This document shows, one piece after another, positions 45,986-54,451 of a stretch of 64,000 nt of DNA. Position 1 is the first letter of the stretch. Each line of letters opens with the position of its first letter. A program made the translations under genes and the position numbers. The notes beneath the pieces were generated by a model. The model was given only the letters and a program-made list of their open reading frames with translations. It did not search any database and had not been told where the DNA came from. The stretch is from an uncultured Lachnospiraceae bacterium (GTDB taxonomy: Bacteria; Bacillota; Clostridia; Lachnospirales; Lachnospiraceae): positions 150,010 through 214,009 of the forward strand of contig CAJUDZ010000003.1 in the NCBI GenBank assembly GCA_910584965.1. The letters are read 5' to 3'.

Positions 45986-46924
45986 ATGTCGTCTGCTCCA
46001 AGCGTAAATATTCTGCTTTCCGTTTATAATGGAGAAAAATATCTTGCCGCACAGCTTGACAGCCTGTTTGCACAGACATACCGGAATATAACGATTTATG
46101 TTCGCGATGATGGTTCGGAGGATGACAGTTTGTCCATTGTGCGCAGGTATATGCAGAAGAGCCTTTCCGAACCGGGCATCCGGATGATTCTTCTTGAGAA
46201 TGAAGAAAAAAGGAATCTGGGGTATATGGAGAGCTTCTGGACCCTGCTGCGGGAATCCGGCTCCGCGGATTATTATGCCTTCTGCGATCAGGATGATTAC
46301 TGGCTTCCGGAGAAGGTGGAAAAGGGAGTTGCGGCACTTGAAAAAGAGGATATGAGGCAGCCTTTGCTGTATTCTTCTTCCTTTTATTACTGCGATGCGG
46401 AAATGAACTTCAGCGGGGATCCGCAGAAAATAAAAGTCCCGGTGCAGTTTAAAGATGTGCTGTTTTATACGCCGGCGTTCGGCTTTACGATCATGATAAA
46501 CCATGCGCTTCGTGACCTTGCGCTTTCGGCTTCTTCGCTTGCGGGCATTCCGCATGACGGATGGTGCCAGAAAATTGCCGCATCAATGGGAAGATTCATT
46601 TACGATCCGGAACGGACGGCCGGATACAGGAGGCATTCCGCCACGGTGACTTATGCCGGCGCGGGAACGTTGAAGATGATTGCCAAATGGATCAGGAACG
46701 ATATTTTCGGAGCCGGATTATCGGAGCAGCATTTTGTTCTGGAACGGTTTTATGAAGAATACGGGGACAGGCTTGGGAAAAAGGAATATGCGTGGTTAAA
46801 TCTTTTCAGAGAGCGGCCCGTGACGGTGAAGATTTATTTGAAACGACTGTTTTTTCCGGAGCGTCTGCGGCCTTCGATGGGGGGAGAGATAGCGCTGCGG
46901 GGGTGTTTTTTGGCGAACCGGTAA
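45986..46924 (+). CDS. GT2-family glycosyltransferase (rhamnosyltransferase-like)
   Basis: 312 residues. ILLSVYNGEKYLAAQLDSL, RDDGSEDDSL and FCDQDDYWLPEK form the WbbL/RgpB-like GT2 subgroup pattern, in which rhamnosyl- and galactosyltransferases occur. RRHSATVTYAG toward the end also fits this subgroup. The start is the ATG at 45986 with AAGGAAAGG about 13 bases upstream. It is the last gene of the GC-richer module; after its stop the base composition changes. Confidence 0.88.
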   Translation: MSSAPSVNILLSVYNGEKYLAAQLDSLFAQTYRNITIYVRDDGSEDDSLSIVRRYMQKSLSEPGIRMILLENEEKRNLGYMESFWTLLRESGSADYYAFCDQDDYWLPEKVEKGVAALEKEDMRQPLLYSSSFYYCDAEMNFSGDPQKIKVPVQFKDVLFYTPAFGFTIMINHALRDLALSASSLAGIPHDGWCQKIAASMGRFIYDPERTAGYRRHSATVTYAGAGTLKMIAKWIRNDIFGAGLSEQHFVLERFYEEYGDRLGKKEYAWLNLFRERPVTVKIYLKRLFFPERLRPSMGGEIALRGCFLANR

Positions 46925-47101
46925 GAGGCGTTTGACATGAAAGCGAAGCCGGATTTTTTTTGATTTATCTTGCTAATTCATTATAAAGCTGTTATGATAA
47001 CTGCTATGAGTATTTGTAAATGATAGAATATGCAGAAATAATGATAAGGCAGATTTATTGCGGTGGATAAGGCATAGGAAATAATAGAAAAGGAATAACA
47101 A
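46925..47101 (+). promoter_or_regulatory. Module boundary with possible terminator and a good sigma-A promoter
   Basis: TTGCTA (46970-46975) and TATGAT (46993-46998) are 17 bases apart, upstream of the ABC-2 permease gene with a leader of about 95 bases. Before the promoter, a weak stem (CGTTT against AAGCG, near 46929-46944) within CCGG flanks and followed by T8 (46954-46961) may end the previous transcript. The sequence turns A+T rich within this gap, so it is both a regulatory and a compositional boundary. Confidence 0.6.
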
Positions 47102-47893
47102 ATGATTCAGATCATAAAAGATATATATGAAAAACGTAGATTAATTATTGAGCTCGCAAAATCAGATTTTAAAAAGAAGTTTGTTGGATCTTATTTTGGA
47201 ATATTTTGGATGTTTGCACAGCCGATTGTAAATGTATTAATATATTATTTGGTATTTCAGGTCGGGTTTAAATCCAATCCGGTGGAGAATATGCCTTATG
47301 TTTTGTGGCTTTTGCCCGGAATTGTTCCATGGTTCTTTTTTAATGAAGCCCTGGCAGGAGGTGTTATCACGCTGAGTGCGTATCAGCATTTAGTCAAAAA
47401 AATAGTATTCAAAATCGATATTTTACCTATGGTTAGAATAGTTTCTTCATTATTTTTGCATCTTATTTTTCTTTTTATCACCTTTATAGTATTTTTGCTG
47501 TTTGGGGAAATGCCGTCTGTATGGTGGATACAGGGAATATATTATCTGATTTGTAATATATGCCTTATTATTGGCTTCGTATATTTTACATCTGCAATTA
47601 ATGTGTTTTTTAAAGATATGAATCAGATAGTCAATATCTGTCTGCAATTTGGCTTTTGGCTGGCTCCAATCATGTGGGATGAATCGGTTATGCCGTTTCA
47701 GGTTCAGTTTCTATTGCGGTTTAACCCCTTTACTTATATTGTTAATGGATTCAGGGATAGCTTTGTCTATCATAGAGGATTTTGGGAAAATCCATCATTA
47801 ACAGTTTATTTCTGGGGGTTTACGATTGTGTTAGTAATGATAGGGACTTCGCTTTACAAGAGATTAGAACCCCATTTTGCGGATGTGTTATAG
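47102..47893 (+). CDS. wzm: ABC-2 type polysaccharide export permease (Wzm/TagG-like)
   Basis: 263 residues with six hydrophobic segments. The amphipathic N-terminus, then KFVGSYFGIFWMFAQPIVNVL and the LLPGIVPWFFFNEAL block are typical of Wzm, TagG and RfbA permeases. They form a dimer that passes a complete lipid-linked polysaccharide through the membrane, powered by the ATPase encoded next (13 bases downstream). AAAAGGAAT precedes the ATG. Codons are much more A/T rich than in the genes before 46.9 kb. Confidence 0.93.
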   Translation: MIQIIKDIYEKRRLIIELAKSDFKKKFVGSYFGIFWMFAQPIVNVLIYYLVFQVGFKSNPVENMPYVLWLLPGIVPWFFFNEALAGGVITLSAYQHLVKKIVFKIDILPMVRIVSSLFLHLIFLFITFIVFLLFGEMPSVWWIQGIYYLICNICLIIGFVYFTSAINVFFKDMNQIVNICLQFGFWLAPIMWDESVMPFQVQFLLRFNPFTYIVNGFRDSFVYHRGFWENPSLTVYFWGFTIVLVMIGTSLYKRLEPHFADVL

Positions 47894-47905
47894 GAGTGCT
47901 TAATT

Positions 47906-49219
47906 ATGGAAGCGATTAAACTGACTGATGTAACAAAAATATATAGATTATATGATAAGACCATAGACCGTTTGAAAGAAGTCGTCAGTCCTGCGCATAA
48001 AATATACCACCGGCCTTTCTATGCGCTTGACAAGGTTTCATTTTCGGTTGGAAAAGGAGAAACAGTAGGAATTATCGGTGTAAACGGTTCGGGGAAATCT
48101 ACGGTTTTAAAAATAATCACAGGCGTTTTACAATCAACGGAAGGAACGGTTGAGGTAAACGGAAAAGTATCGGCATTGCTTGAATTGGGTGCCGGATTTG
48201 ACATGGACTATACCGGAATTGAAAATATATATATGAACGGTTCTGTTTTGGGCTATACAAGAGATGAAATAGAACGTAAAATACCGGCAATACTGGATTT
48301 TGCCGATATTGGAAATTTTGTATATCAGCCTGTGAAGACTTATTCATCCGGTATGCTTGTGCGATTGGCTTTTGCTCTGGCAATTAATGTGGAACCGGAA
48401 ATATTGATTATTGATGAAGCGCTTGCTGTTGGAGATGCCTTTTTTCAGGCGAAATGCTTTCATAAATTAGAAGATATTCAAAAGAATGGAACAACAATAT
48501 TATTTGTTTCACATGATATAATTTCTGTTAAAAAAATGTGTTCCAGAGTTATCTGGCTGGATGGAGGTATTCTTCGGGAGGTTGGCGAAGCAAATACCGT
48601 ATGCGAAAAGTATATGAGCGCGCAGATAGAAAAAAATAATATTGAGAATGAAAAATTACTGTCAAAGATCAGTCTGGAAGAGGATAAAGGGGAAGTGCAA
48701 TATAAAAACTTCCAGATTGGATTTCCAAGACTGCCAATAGAAAATGCGGAGGCTGTTTCAGGAACAGGCAAAGTAAATATTTTATCGTTCTATATTAAGG
48801 ATGAAGATGGAAATGAAACGAAATTGGTAAAGACTGAAAAAGAGTATCGTTTTGGCGTTGTTGCAGAGTTTGAAGAGATGCTTGAACATGTTTTATTTGG
48901 ATTTGAGCTGGAGAACCTCAGAGGGGTACGGGTATTTGGAATTAATAATTTTATGGGGAAAAAAGTGATTTCCCGTGTGACTCCGGGTGAGGTTTATGAA
49001 GTTTCCTTTACATTAAAATTACCCAAAATATGTAAAGGCGAATATTTGGTTACGCCGGCGGTTGCTACCGGTATGCAGAGCAGTCATGTAGTCCAGCATC
49101 GGATTCATAATTGCGAAACAATTTTTGTAGACAATGATGGATATAATATAGCATTAATTGAATTAGACGCAAAAGTAGAAATTAATGAATATAAGCGGGA
49201 AAATGTATTTATTAAATAG
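47906..49219 (+). CDS. wzt: ABC export ATPase with C-terminal glycan-binding type domain (Wzt-like)
   Basis: 437 residues. The ATPase domain has Walker A GVNGSGKST (about 58-66), YSSGMLVRLAFAL as the signature region (about 146) and LIIDEALAVGD as Walker B. From about residue 250 there is an extra domain of about 180 residues, beta-rich (VLFGFELENLRGVRVFGINN, MQSSHVVQHRI), matching the Wzt C-terminal domain. In E. coli O8/O9a this domain recognizes the modified non-reducing end of the finished chain. Its presence predicts that the exported polymer carries a terminal cap, and the next gene encodes a candidate capping enzyme. Confidence 0.92.
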   Translation: MEAIKLTDVTKIYRLYDKTIDRLKEVVSPAHKIYHRPFYALDKVSFSVGKGETVGIIGVNGSGKSTVLKIITGVLQSTEGTVEVNGKVSALLELGAGFDMDYTGIENIYMNGSVLGYTRDEIERKIPAILDFADIGNFVYQPVKTYSSGMLVRLAFALAINVEPEILIIDEALAVGDAFFQAKCFHKLEDIQKNGTTILFVSHDIISVKKMCSRVIWLDGGILREVGEANTVCEKYMSAQIEKNNIENEKLLSKISLEEDKGEVQYKNFQIGFPRLPIENAEAVSGTGKVNILSFYIKDEDGNETKLVKTEKEYRFGVVAEFEEMLEHVLFGFELENLRGVRVFGINNFMGKKVISRVTPGEVYEVSFTLKLPKICKGEYLVTPAVATGMQSSHVVQHRIHNCETIFVDNDGYNIALIELDAKVEINEYKRENVFIK

Positions 49220-49268
49220 AATTGAATGAATTTATAAAATTGTAGTTTTCAAAAAGGGTGAATCGGTC

Positions 49269-52200
49269 ATGAATAGAGAAAAATTTACAGGAGAACGTTT
49301 TGTGCCAGGAATTCAGGATGAGGCCTTAACTATAGAACATGTTCAGCGCTATGAAAGTATCGGAAAAATAATAAGCGGTAAGAATGTTTTGGATGCCGCC
49401 TGCGGAGAAGGCTACGGCAGCAGAATACTTTCGGACTACGCATTAAATGTGACAGGACTCGATATAAGTGAAGAAACCATAAATAATGCCAGATATAATT
49501 ATCGGAATATTGATAATTTGAAATTTGTACATGGAAGCATTGCGCAGATACCGCTGGAAAATAATTCCATAGATATTGTTGTTTCATTCGAAACAATTGA
49601 GCATGTTACAGAAGAACTGCAAAGAAGTTTTCTTGCAGAAGTAAGCAGGGTATTAAAGGAGGATGGTTTTTTAATCATTTCAACACCAAACAAGGAAATA
49701 TATAGTGAGCGGTATAATTATCATAACGAATTTCATATCAAAGAGTTTTATGAAAAAGAGTTTGTTGATTTTTTAAAAGGTTACTTTAAAAATATTCGTC
49801 TGTTTTACCAGTTCTTTGAGGTTGCAAGTATTATTGGTAATAAAGCGGATAATATTTCGAGCTCTCAGTTTAGTTTAAATAATGAATATGAGGGGGAAGG
49901 AAAATATATTATAGCGTTAGCAGGCAACAGAGAATTGAAGGAAGTTAATTTATGCAGCGTTCATGTGGGAAAGGAAATAAAGTTCCAGGAGTACATGGAT
50001 AGAATAGTTTCTTTACAGGATGCAGAAGCTGAAAGGAATAATCATATACAAAAATTGGATAATGAAATTGCAGAAAAGAATTTATATATTGAAAATTTGT
50101 TATTAGAAAAAAAAGAAAATTTAGAATGTATCCGGCATTTACAGGGCGAAAAAGAAAAAGATTCGGAATGTATCCGGCACTTACAAGGGGAAAAGGAAGA
50201 AATTTCAGATTGGATCCAGCGTTTAGAAAGGGAGAAGGAAGAGAATTTAATAAAAATTAATAACCAGAGAGGGCATATCGAGCAATTATTAGAAGCCGAA
50301 AGACACTATCAACGGATTTTAAATTCAAAAGGATGGAAAATAGTAAGTTTTCCTGGGAAGGTATTTGAAAAACTGTTTCCGGTCGGCACACGGAGAAGGA
50401 TTCGTCTCAGTTTGCTTATGAAATATATGAAAGCTTTAAATGCTGTAAATGTCAAATTTGTTTATGGAGCATTCAAAGCTGGCGGGATCAAACAGGTGAG
50501 GAAAGAATTAAATGAGTTTGAACATCGGATGAGTGGTGTTATGGAAGTTCCGATAGATACCCCGGAAATTCTGGAAGATGAACAGATTGCAGATATGAAT
50601 CAATGCGATCGGTTGGTGTTCCAAAAGCATGAAAATCCGGTAGTTTCTATTATAATACCTGTTTATAACCAGTTTTCTTATACTTATAATTGTTTGAAAT
50701 CTATACTTGCAAACAGCGGAGCAGTACCATATGAAATAATTATAGCAGATGATATGTCAGACGATCTGACTAAGAGATTGTCCGAGGTAGTGGAAAATAT
50801 AGTTATTGTACGCAACACGTCAAATATGGGTTTTCTGCGTAACTGCAATAATGCGGCACGGCATGTATCCGGTAAATATATATTATTTTTGAATAATGAT
50901 ACACAGGTACAGGAAAACTGGCTGCAGCCACTGGTAGACCTGATTGAAAAGGATAGTATGATAGGCATGGTTGGGTCTAAGTTGATCTATCCGGATGGCA
51001 GGCTTCAGGAAGCCGGTGGAATTATATGGAAGGATGCATCGGCATGGAATTATGGCAATTGTAAAAATCCGGAGGCGCCTGAATTTAATTATGTAAAAGA
51101 AGTTGATTATATTTCCGGTGCGAGTATTATGATAAGAACTTCTCTCTGGAATGAGATAGGGGGATTTGATGAATTATATGTACCTGCATATTGTGAAGAT
51201 TCCGATTTGGCCTTCGAAGTGAGAAAACGCGGCTTTAAAGTGATGTATCAACCGCTCTCGGTAGTCGTACATTTTGAAGGAATATCCAATGGAACAGATT
51301 CATCCACGGGAATAAAACATTATCAAATGATTAATATGAAAAACTTTTACCAGAAATGGAAGGATACTCTGGTTTCCGAACATGATGAAAATGGAATGAA
51401 TGTTTTCAGGGCACGTGAAAGAAGCCAAAAAAGAAAAGTTTTGCTCATGATTGATCATTATGTCCCCCATTTTGACAAAGATGCCGGTTCAAGAACATTG
51501 TTTCATTATTTAAAAATATTTGTATCAAAAGGATATTCAATAAAGTTAATTGGAGATAACTTTTATAAACATGAGCCGTATACAACAATATTTCAGCAGA
51601 TGGGAATTGAAGTCCTGTATGGAGTATATTATGCTGAAAATTGGGAAAATTGGATTAAACTGAATGGTGAGGAGATTGATTATATATGGATTAACCGTCC
51701 ACATATAAGTATTAAGTATATTGATATATTAAGAGAATATACAAAGGCGCGGATTATGTATTACGGAATGGATCTTCATTTTTTGCGTATACAGAGGGAG
51801 TATGAAGTATCTCATGACAAAGCTTTAATTAAAGAAAGTAAGGAGTGGCAGGAAAAAGAATTTTATTTAATGAAACGTTCAGATATCAGTTATACGCTTT
51901 CTAATGTAGAAGTTGAAGTAGTTCATAAGATCGATTCAAGTATACCAATGCGTATAATTAAGACGTTTGCGTATGAACAATTTAGAGAAAATGTTCCATT
52001 GAATTTTGAAGAACGAAATCATATAATGTTTGTCGGAGGATTTACGCATACGCCTAATGAGGATGCCATGTTGTGGTTTGTAAAAGAAGTTTTCCCGCTG
52101 ATTACATCCCGGATAGATATTTCGTTATATATTGTAGGTGCCTCACCAACAGCTAAAATTATGAATTTGGAAAGTAAAAATGTGATAATTAAAGGATTTC

Positions 52201-52529
52201 TGACAGATGATGAGTTACAGGAGCTGTATGATTCTTGCAGAATGGTTGTTGTTCCTCTGCGATATGGCGCCGGTGTAAAGGGAAAAGTGCTTGAAGCAAT
52301 GTACAACGGTCTGCCGGTAATCACTACTTCAATAGGAGCTGAGGGCATTGAAGGTATTGAAGAAATCGTTGTAGTAGAAGATGAAAAAGAAAAATTTGCA
52401 CGCAGAGTATGCGAATTATATGCACAGCCGGATGAATTGGAAAAGCTGTCAATAGCCGGACAAAAATATATGAAAGATAATTTTAGTTTGCAGGCTGTTT
52501 GGGATGTTATTCAGCCAGATTTTTGCTAA
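49269..52529 (+). CDS. Methyltransferase - coiled coil - GT2 - GT4 fusion protein
   Basis: 1086 residues in four parts. 1-210: class I SAM methyltransferase with VLDAACGEGYGS (about 40-51), GLDISEETI and the ETIEHV block. 250-345: coiled coil with repeated ECIRHLQGEKE units. 455-710: GT2 with SIIIPVYNQFSYTYN, NTSNMGFLRNCN and LFLNNDTQ (DXD type), then EDSDLAFEVRKRG. 720-1086: GT4-like domain with GGFTHTPNEDAMLWF and RYGAGVKGKVLEAMYNGLP. The protein resembles in concept WbdD of E. coli O9a, where a methyltransferase on a coiled-coil rod stops chain growth at a set length, but here polymerizing transferases are on the same chain. It could extend, cap and measure the glycan exported by Wzm/Wzt. 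The full function is inference. Confidence 0.88.
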   Translation: MNREKFTGERFVPGIQDEALTIEHVQRYESIGKIISGKNVLDAACGEGYGSRILSDYALNVTGLDISEETINNARYNYRNIDNLKFVHGSIAQIPLENNSIDIVVSFETIEHVTEELQRSFLAEVSRVLKEDGFLIISTPNKEIYSERYNYHNEFHIKEFYEKEFVDFLKGYFKNIRLFYQFFEVASIIGNKADNISSSQFSLNNEYEGEGKYIIALAGNRELKEVNLCSVHVGKEIKFQEYMDRIVSLQDAEAERNNHIQKLDNEIAEKNLYIENLLLEKKENLECIRHLQGEKEKDSECIRHLQGEKEEISDWIQRLEREKEENLIKINNQRGHIEQLLEAERHYQRILNSKGWKIVSFPGKVFEKLFPVGTRRRIRLSLLMKYMKALNAVNVKFVYGAFKAGGIKQVRKELNEFEHRMSGVMEVPIDTPEILEDEQIADMNQCDRLVFQKHENPVVSIIIPVYNQFSYTYNCLKSILANSGAVPYEIIIADDMSDDLTKRLSEVVENIVIVRNTSNMGFLRNCNNAARHVSGKYILFLNNDTQVQENWLQPLVDLIEKDSMIGMVGSKLIYPDGRLQEAGGIIWKDASAWNYGNCKNPEAPEFNYVKEVDYISGASIMIRTSLWNEIGGFDELYVPAYCEDSDLAFEVRKRGFKVMYQPLSVVVHFEGISNGTDSSTGIKHYQMINMKNFYQKWKDTLVSEHDENGMNVFRARERSQKRKVLLMIDHYVPHFDKDAGSRTLFHYLKIFVSKGYSIKLIGDNFYKHEPYTTIFQQMGIEVLYGVYYAENWENWIKLNGEEIDYIWINRPHISIKYIDILREYTKARIMYYGMDLHFLRIQREYEVSHDKALIKESKEWQEKEFYLMKRSDISYTLSNVEVEVVHKIDSSIPMRIIKTFAYEQFRENVPLNFEERNHIMFVGGFTHTPNEDAMLWFVKEVFPLITSRIDISLYIVGASPTAKIMNLESKNVIIKGFLTDDELQELYDSCRMVVVPLRYGAGVKGKVLEAMYNGLPVITTSIGAEGIEGIEEIVVVEDEKEKFARRVCELYAQPDELEKLSIAGQKYMKDNFSLQAVWDVIQPDFC
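50125..50250 (+). repeat. 42-bp tandem repeat (three units) coding for the coiled coil
   Basis: GAATGTATCCGGCA starts at 50125 and recurs at 50167; a diverged third unit begins at 50209, so the period is 42 bases (14 residues, two heptads). The units read ECIRHLQGEKEKDS, ECIRHLQGEKEEIS and DWIQRLEREKEENL. Near-identical first two units suggest recent duplication. Gain or loss of a unit keeps the frame and changes rod length by two heptads. Confidence 0.85.
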
Positions 52530-52544
52530 AGATGGAGAGATTAA

Positions 52545-53555
52545 ATGATTATTACAAAAACACCATTCCGAATGTCATTTTTCGGTGGAGGGACAGATAT
52601 ACAAAGCTATTTTAAGGAGTATGGAGGAGCTGTCCTGTCCACGTCTTTTGACAAGTATTGTTACGTGACCGTAAGACATTTGCCGCGTTTTTTTGAATAT
52701 AAAACGCATCTTACATATTCCCGAATGGAATATGTAAATGAATATGACGAAATTCAACATCCGGCCATTAGAAATGCGATGAAATTATTGGACATGCATG
52801 AAATAAGATTAACATATGATTCGGATTTACCCGCACGTTCCGGGTTGGGAACAAGCAGTTCTTTTGCAGTAGGTATGTTAAATGCGTTTTATGCTTTAAA
52901 GGGAAAATATGCGGATAAAAGAAAACTGGCGGATCAGGCAATTTATTTAGAGCGTGTTCTGTGTAATGAAGCAGGGGGGTGGCAAGATCAGATAGCGGCG
53001 TCATTTGGTGGATTTAACAGAATAAACTTTGATTCGGAAGGATATGAGGTGCTTCCTGTTATTATTTCTCCGGAAAAAAAGACTCTTTTAAATCAGAATT
53101 TGATGTTATTTTTCACAGGGTTTGCAAGATTTTCGGCAGATATTCAAAGAGCCAATAAAATGGAGGATTCGAGCCAATTTACAAAATTGAATCAAATTCA
53201 TGAATTTGTGGACATTGCAGAAAAAATCTTAACCGATAAGGAATGTTGTCTGGATGATTTTGGCAGATTGCTTAATGACAGCTGGAAAATTAAACGACAG
53301 ATAAGTTCAGCGGTAACAACGGATAGTATAGACGCTATTTATGAAAGAGGAATTAAGGCGGGTGCATTGGGCGGAAAACTACTGGGTGCCGGCGGCGGCG
53401 GTTTTTTATTATTTTATGTGCAGCCTGAATATCAGGAAAACGTAAAAAAGGCCATGAGCGATTTACTGTATGTACCGTTTGAATTTGAAAATGAAGGAAC
53501 CAGGGTTATTTATTATTCACCGGAAAGTTATGAATCACCGGAAAAGACACAGTAA
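52545..53555 (+). CDS. hddA: D-glycero-alpha-D-manno-heptose 7-phosphate kinase-like (GHMP kinase)
   Basis: 336 residues. TPFRMSFFGGGTDIQSYF at the N-terminus, SGLGTSSSFAVGMLNA (GHMP ATP loop) and GGKLLGAGGGGFLLF near the end are the three GHMP blocks, with the FGGGTD version specific to HddA-type heptose kinases. The enzyme adds phosphate at C1 of D-glycero-D-manno-heptose 7-phosphate. GMHA, HddC and GmhB counterparts lie downstream, which supports heptose rather than galactose or fucose. GGAGAG precedes the ATG by 8 bases. Confidence 0.88.
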   Translation: MIITKTPFRMSFFGGGTDIQSYFKEYGGAVLSTSFDKYCYVTVRHLPRFFEYKTHLTYSRMEYVNEYDEIQHPAIRNAMKLLDMHEIRLTYDSDLPARSGLGTSSSFAVGMLNAFYALKGKYADKRKLADQAIYLERVLCNEAGGWQDQIAASFGGFNRINFDSEGYEVLPVIISPEKKTLLNQNLMLFFTGFARFSADIQRANKMEDSSQFTKLNQIHEFVDIAEKILTDKECCLDDFGRLLNDSWKIKRQISSAVTTDSIDAIYERGIKAGALGGKLLGAGGGGFLLFYVQPEYQENVKKAMSDLLYVPFEFENEGTRVIYYSPESYESPEKTQ

Positions 53556-53581
53556 ATATTGAAGAGAAAGGAGTACGGTTT

Positions 53582-54451
53582 ATGAAAACAGCAATTGTCG
53601 GAAGTTCCGGATATATAGCGGGATTTCTGCTTAAAGCATTTGAACGGATGACGGAAGTAAATTCTATTTTAAAAGTAGATCAGACGAGTGACGCGGATAT
53701 ATACCTGAATTTGCAGGAGGCAGATAAATTTGACTTTGATGTTCTGAATGATATAGATTTTATTGTGTTTACAGCAGCAATTTCAGGGCCGGATAAGTGT
53801 GCGCAGGATTTCGATTTATGCTGGTCAATTAATGTAGCAGGTACGGCACGCTTTATACAGGAGGCCATTCAGAGAAAGTGTCGTGTCCTGTTCTTTTCCA
53901 GTGATGCGGTATTTGGAGATATACCGGGAAGCATTTATGTGGAAACTTCCGATACAAGAGCAGAAACGCCGTATGGTCGTATGAAAAAAGCTGTTGAAGA
54001 TCAGTTTAAAGACAGTCAATATTTTAAAGCAATCAGACTGTCTTATGTGGCGTCAGCAAAAGATCGTTTTGTCTCTTATTGTTTAGGGTGCATTGAGAAA
54101 AAAGAAAGTGCGGATATATTTCATCCGTTTTACCGAAATTGTATTACTGTCAGCGATGTAGTTAATGTGGTGTTATGGTTTGCAAAGCATTGGGAAGAAT
54201 ATTCTCCGGTATTTTTGAATGTTGCCGGAAAAGAACTGGTCAGCCGAGTGCGTATTGCAGATGAAATTAACAGAATTTTAGGCAATAAATTAAAGTATAC
54301 AATTTCAAGCCCGGATGAGAGCTTTTACAAAAACAGGCCTAAAATAACGCAAATGGAAAGTATTTATATGCAAAAATACGGAATTATTGAGGATAATACT
54401 TTTACCGAAAAAATACAGAAAGAATTGGAGGAAATAAAGGATGAGTATTAA
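53582..54451 (+). CDS. RmlD/SDR-type NAD(P)-dependent sugar reductase
   Basis: 289 residues. Dinucleotide-binding GSSGYIAGF (7-15), a FTAAISGPDKC block, FFSSDAVFG and the catalytic YGRMKKA (about 130-136, YXXXK) place it in the extended SDR group near RmlD. In this cluster it may reduce the 4-keto group made by the dehydratase encoded next, giving a GDP-6-deoxy-heptose, as DmhB-type enzymes do; this is inference from position. GAGAAAGGAG precedes the ATG. It overlaps the next gene by 11 bases. Confidence 0.75.
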   Translation: MKTAIVGSSGYIAGFLLKAFERMTEVNSILKVDQTSDADIYLNLQEADKFDFDVLNDIDFIVFTAAISGPDKCAQDFDLCWSINVAGTARFIQEAIQRKCRVLFFSSDAVFGDIPGSIYVETSDTRAETPYGRMKKAVEDQFKDSQYFKAIRLSYVASAKDRFVSYCLGCIEKKESADIFHPFYRNCITVSDVVNVVLWFAKHWEEYSPVFLNVAGKELVSRVRIADEINRILGNKLKYTISSPDESFYKNRPKITQMESIYMQKYGIIEDNTFTEKIQKELEEIKDEY

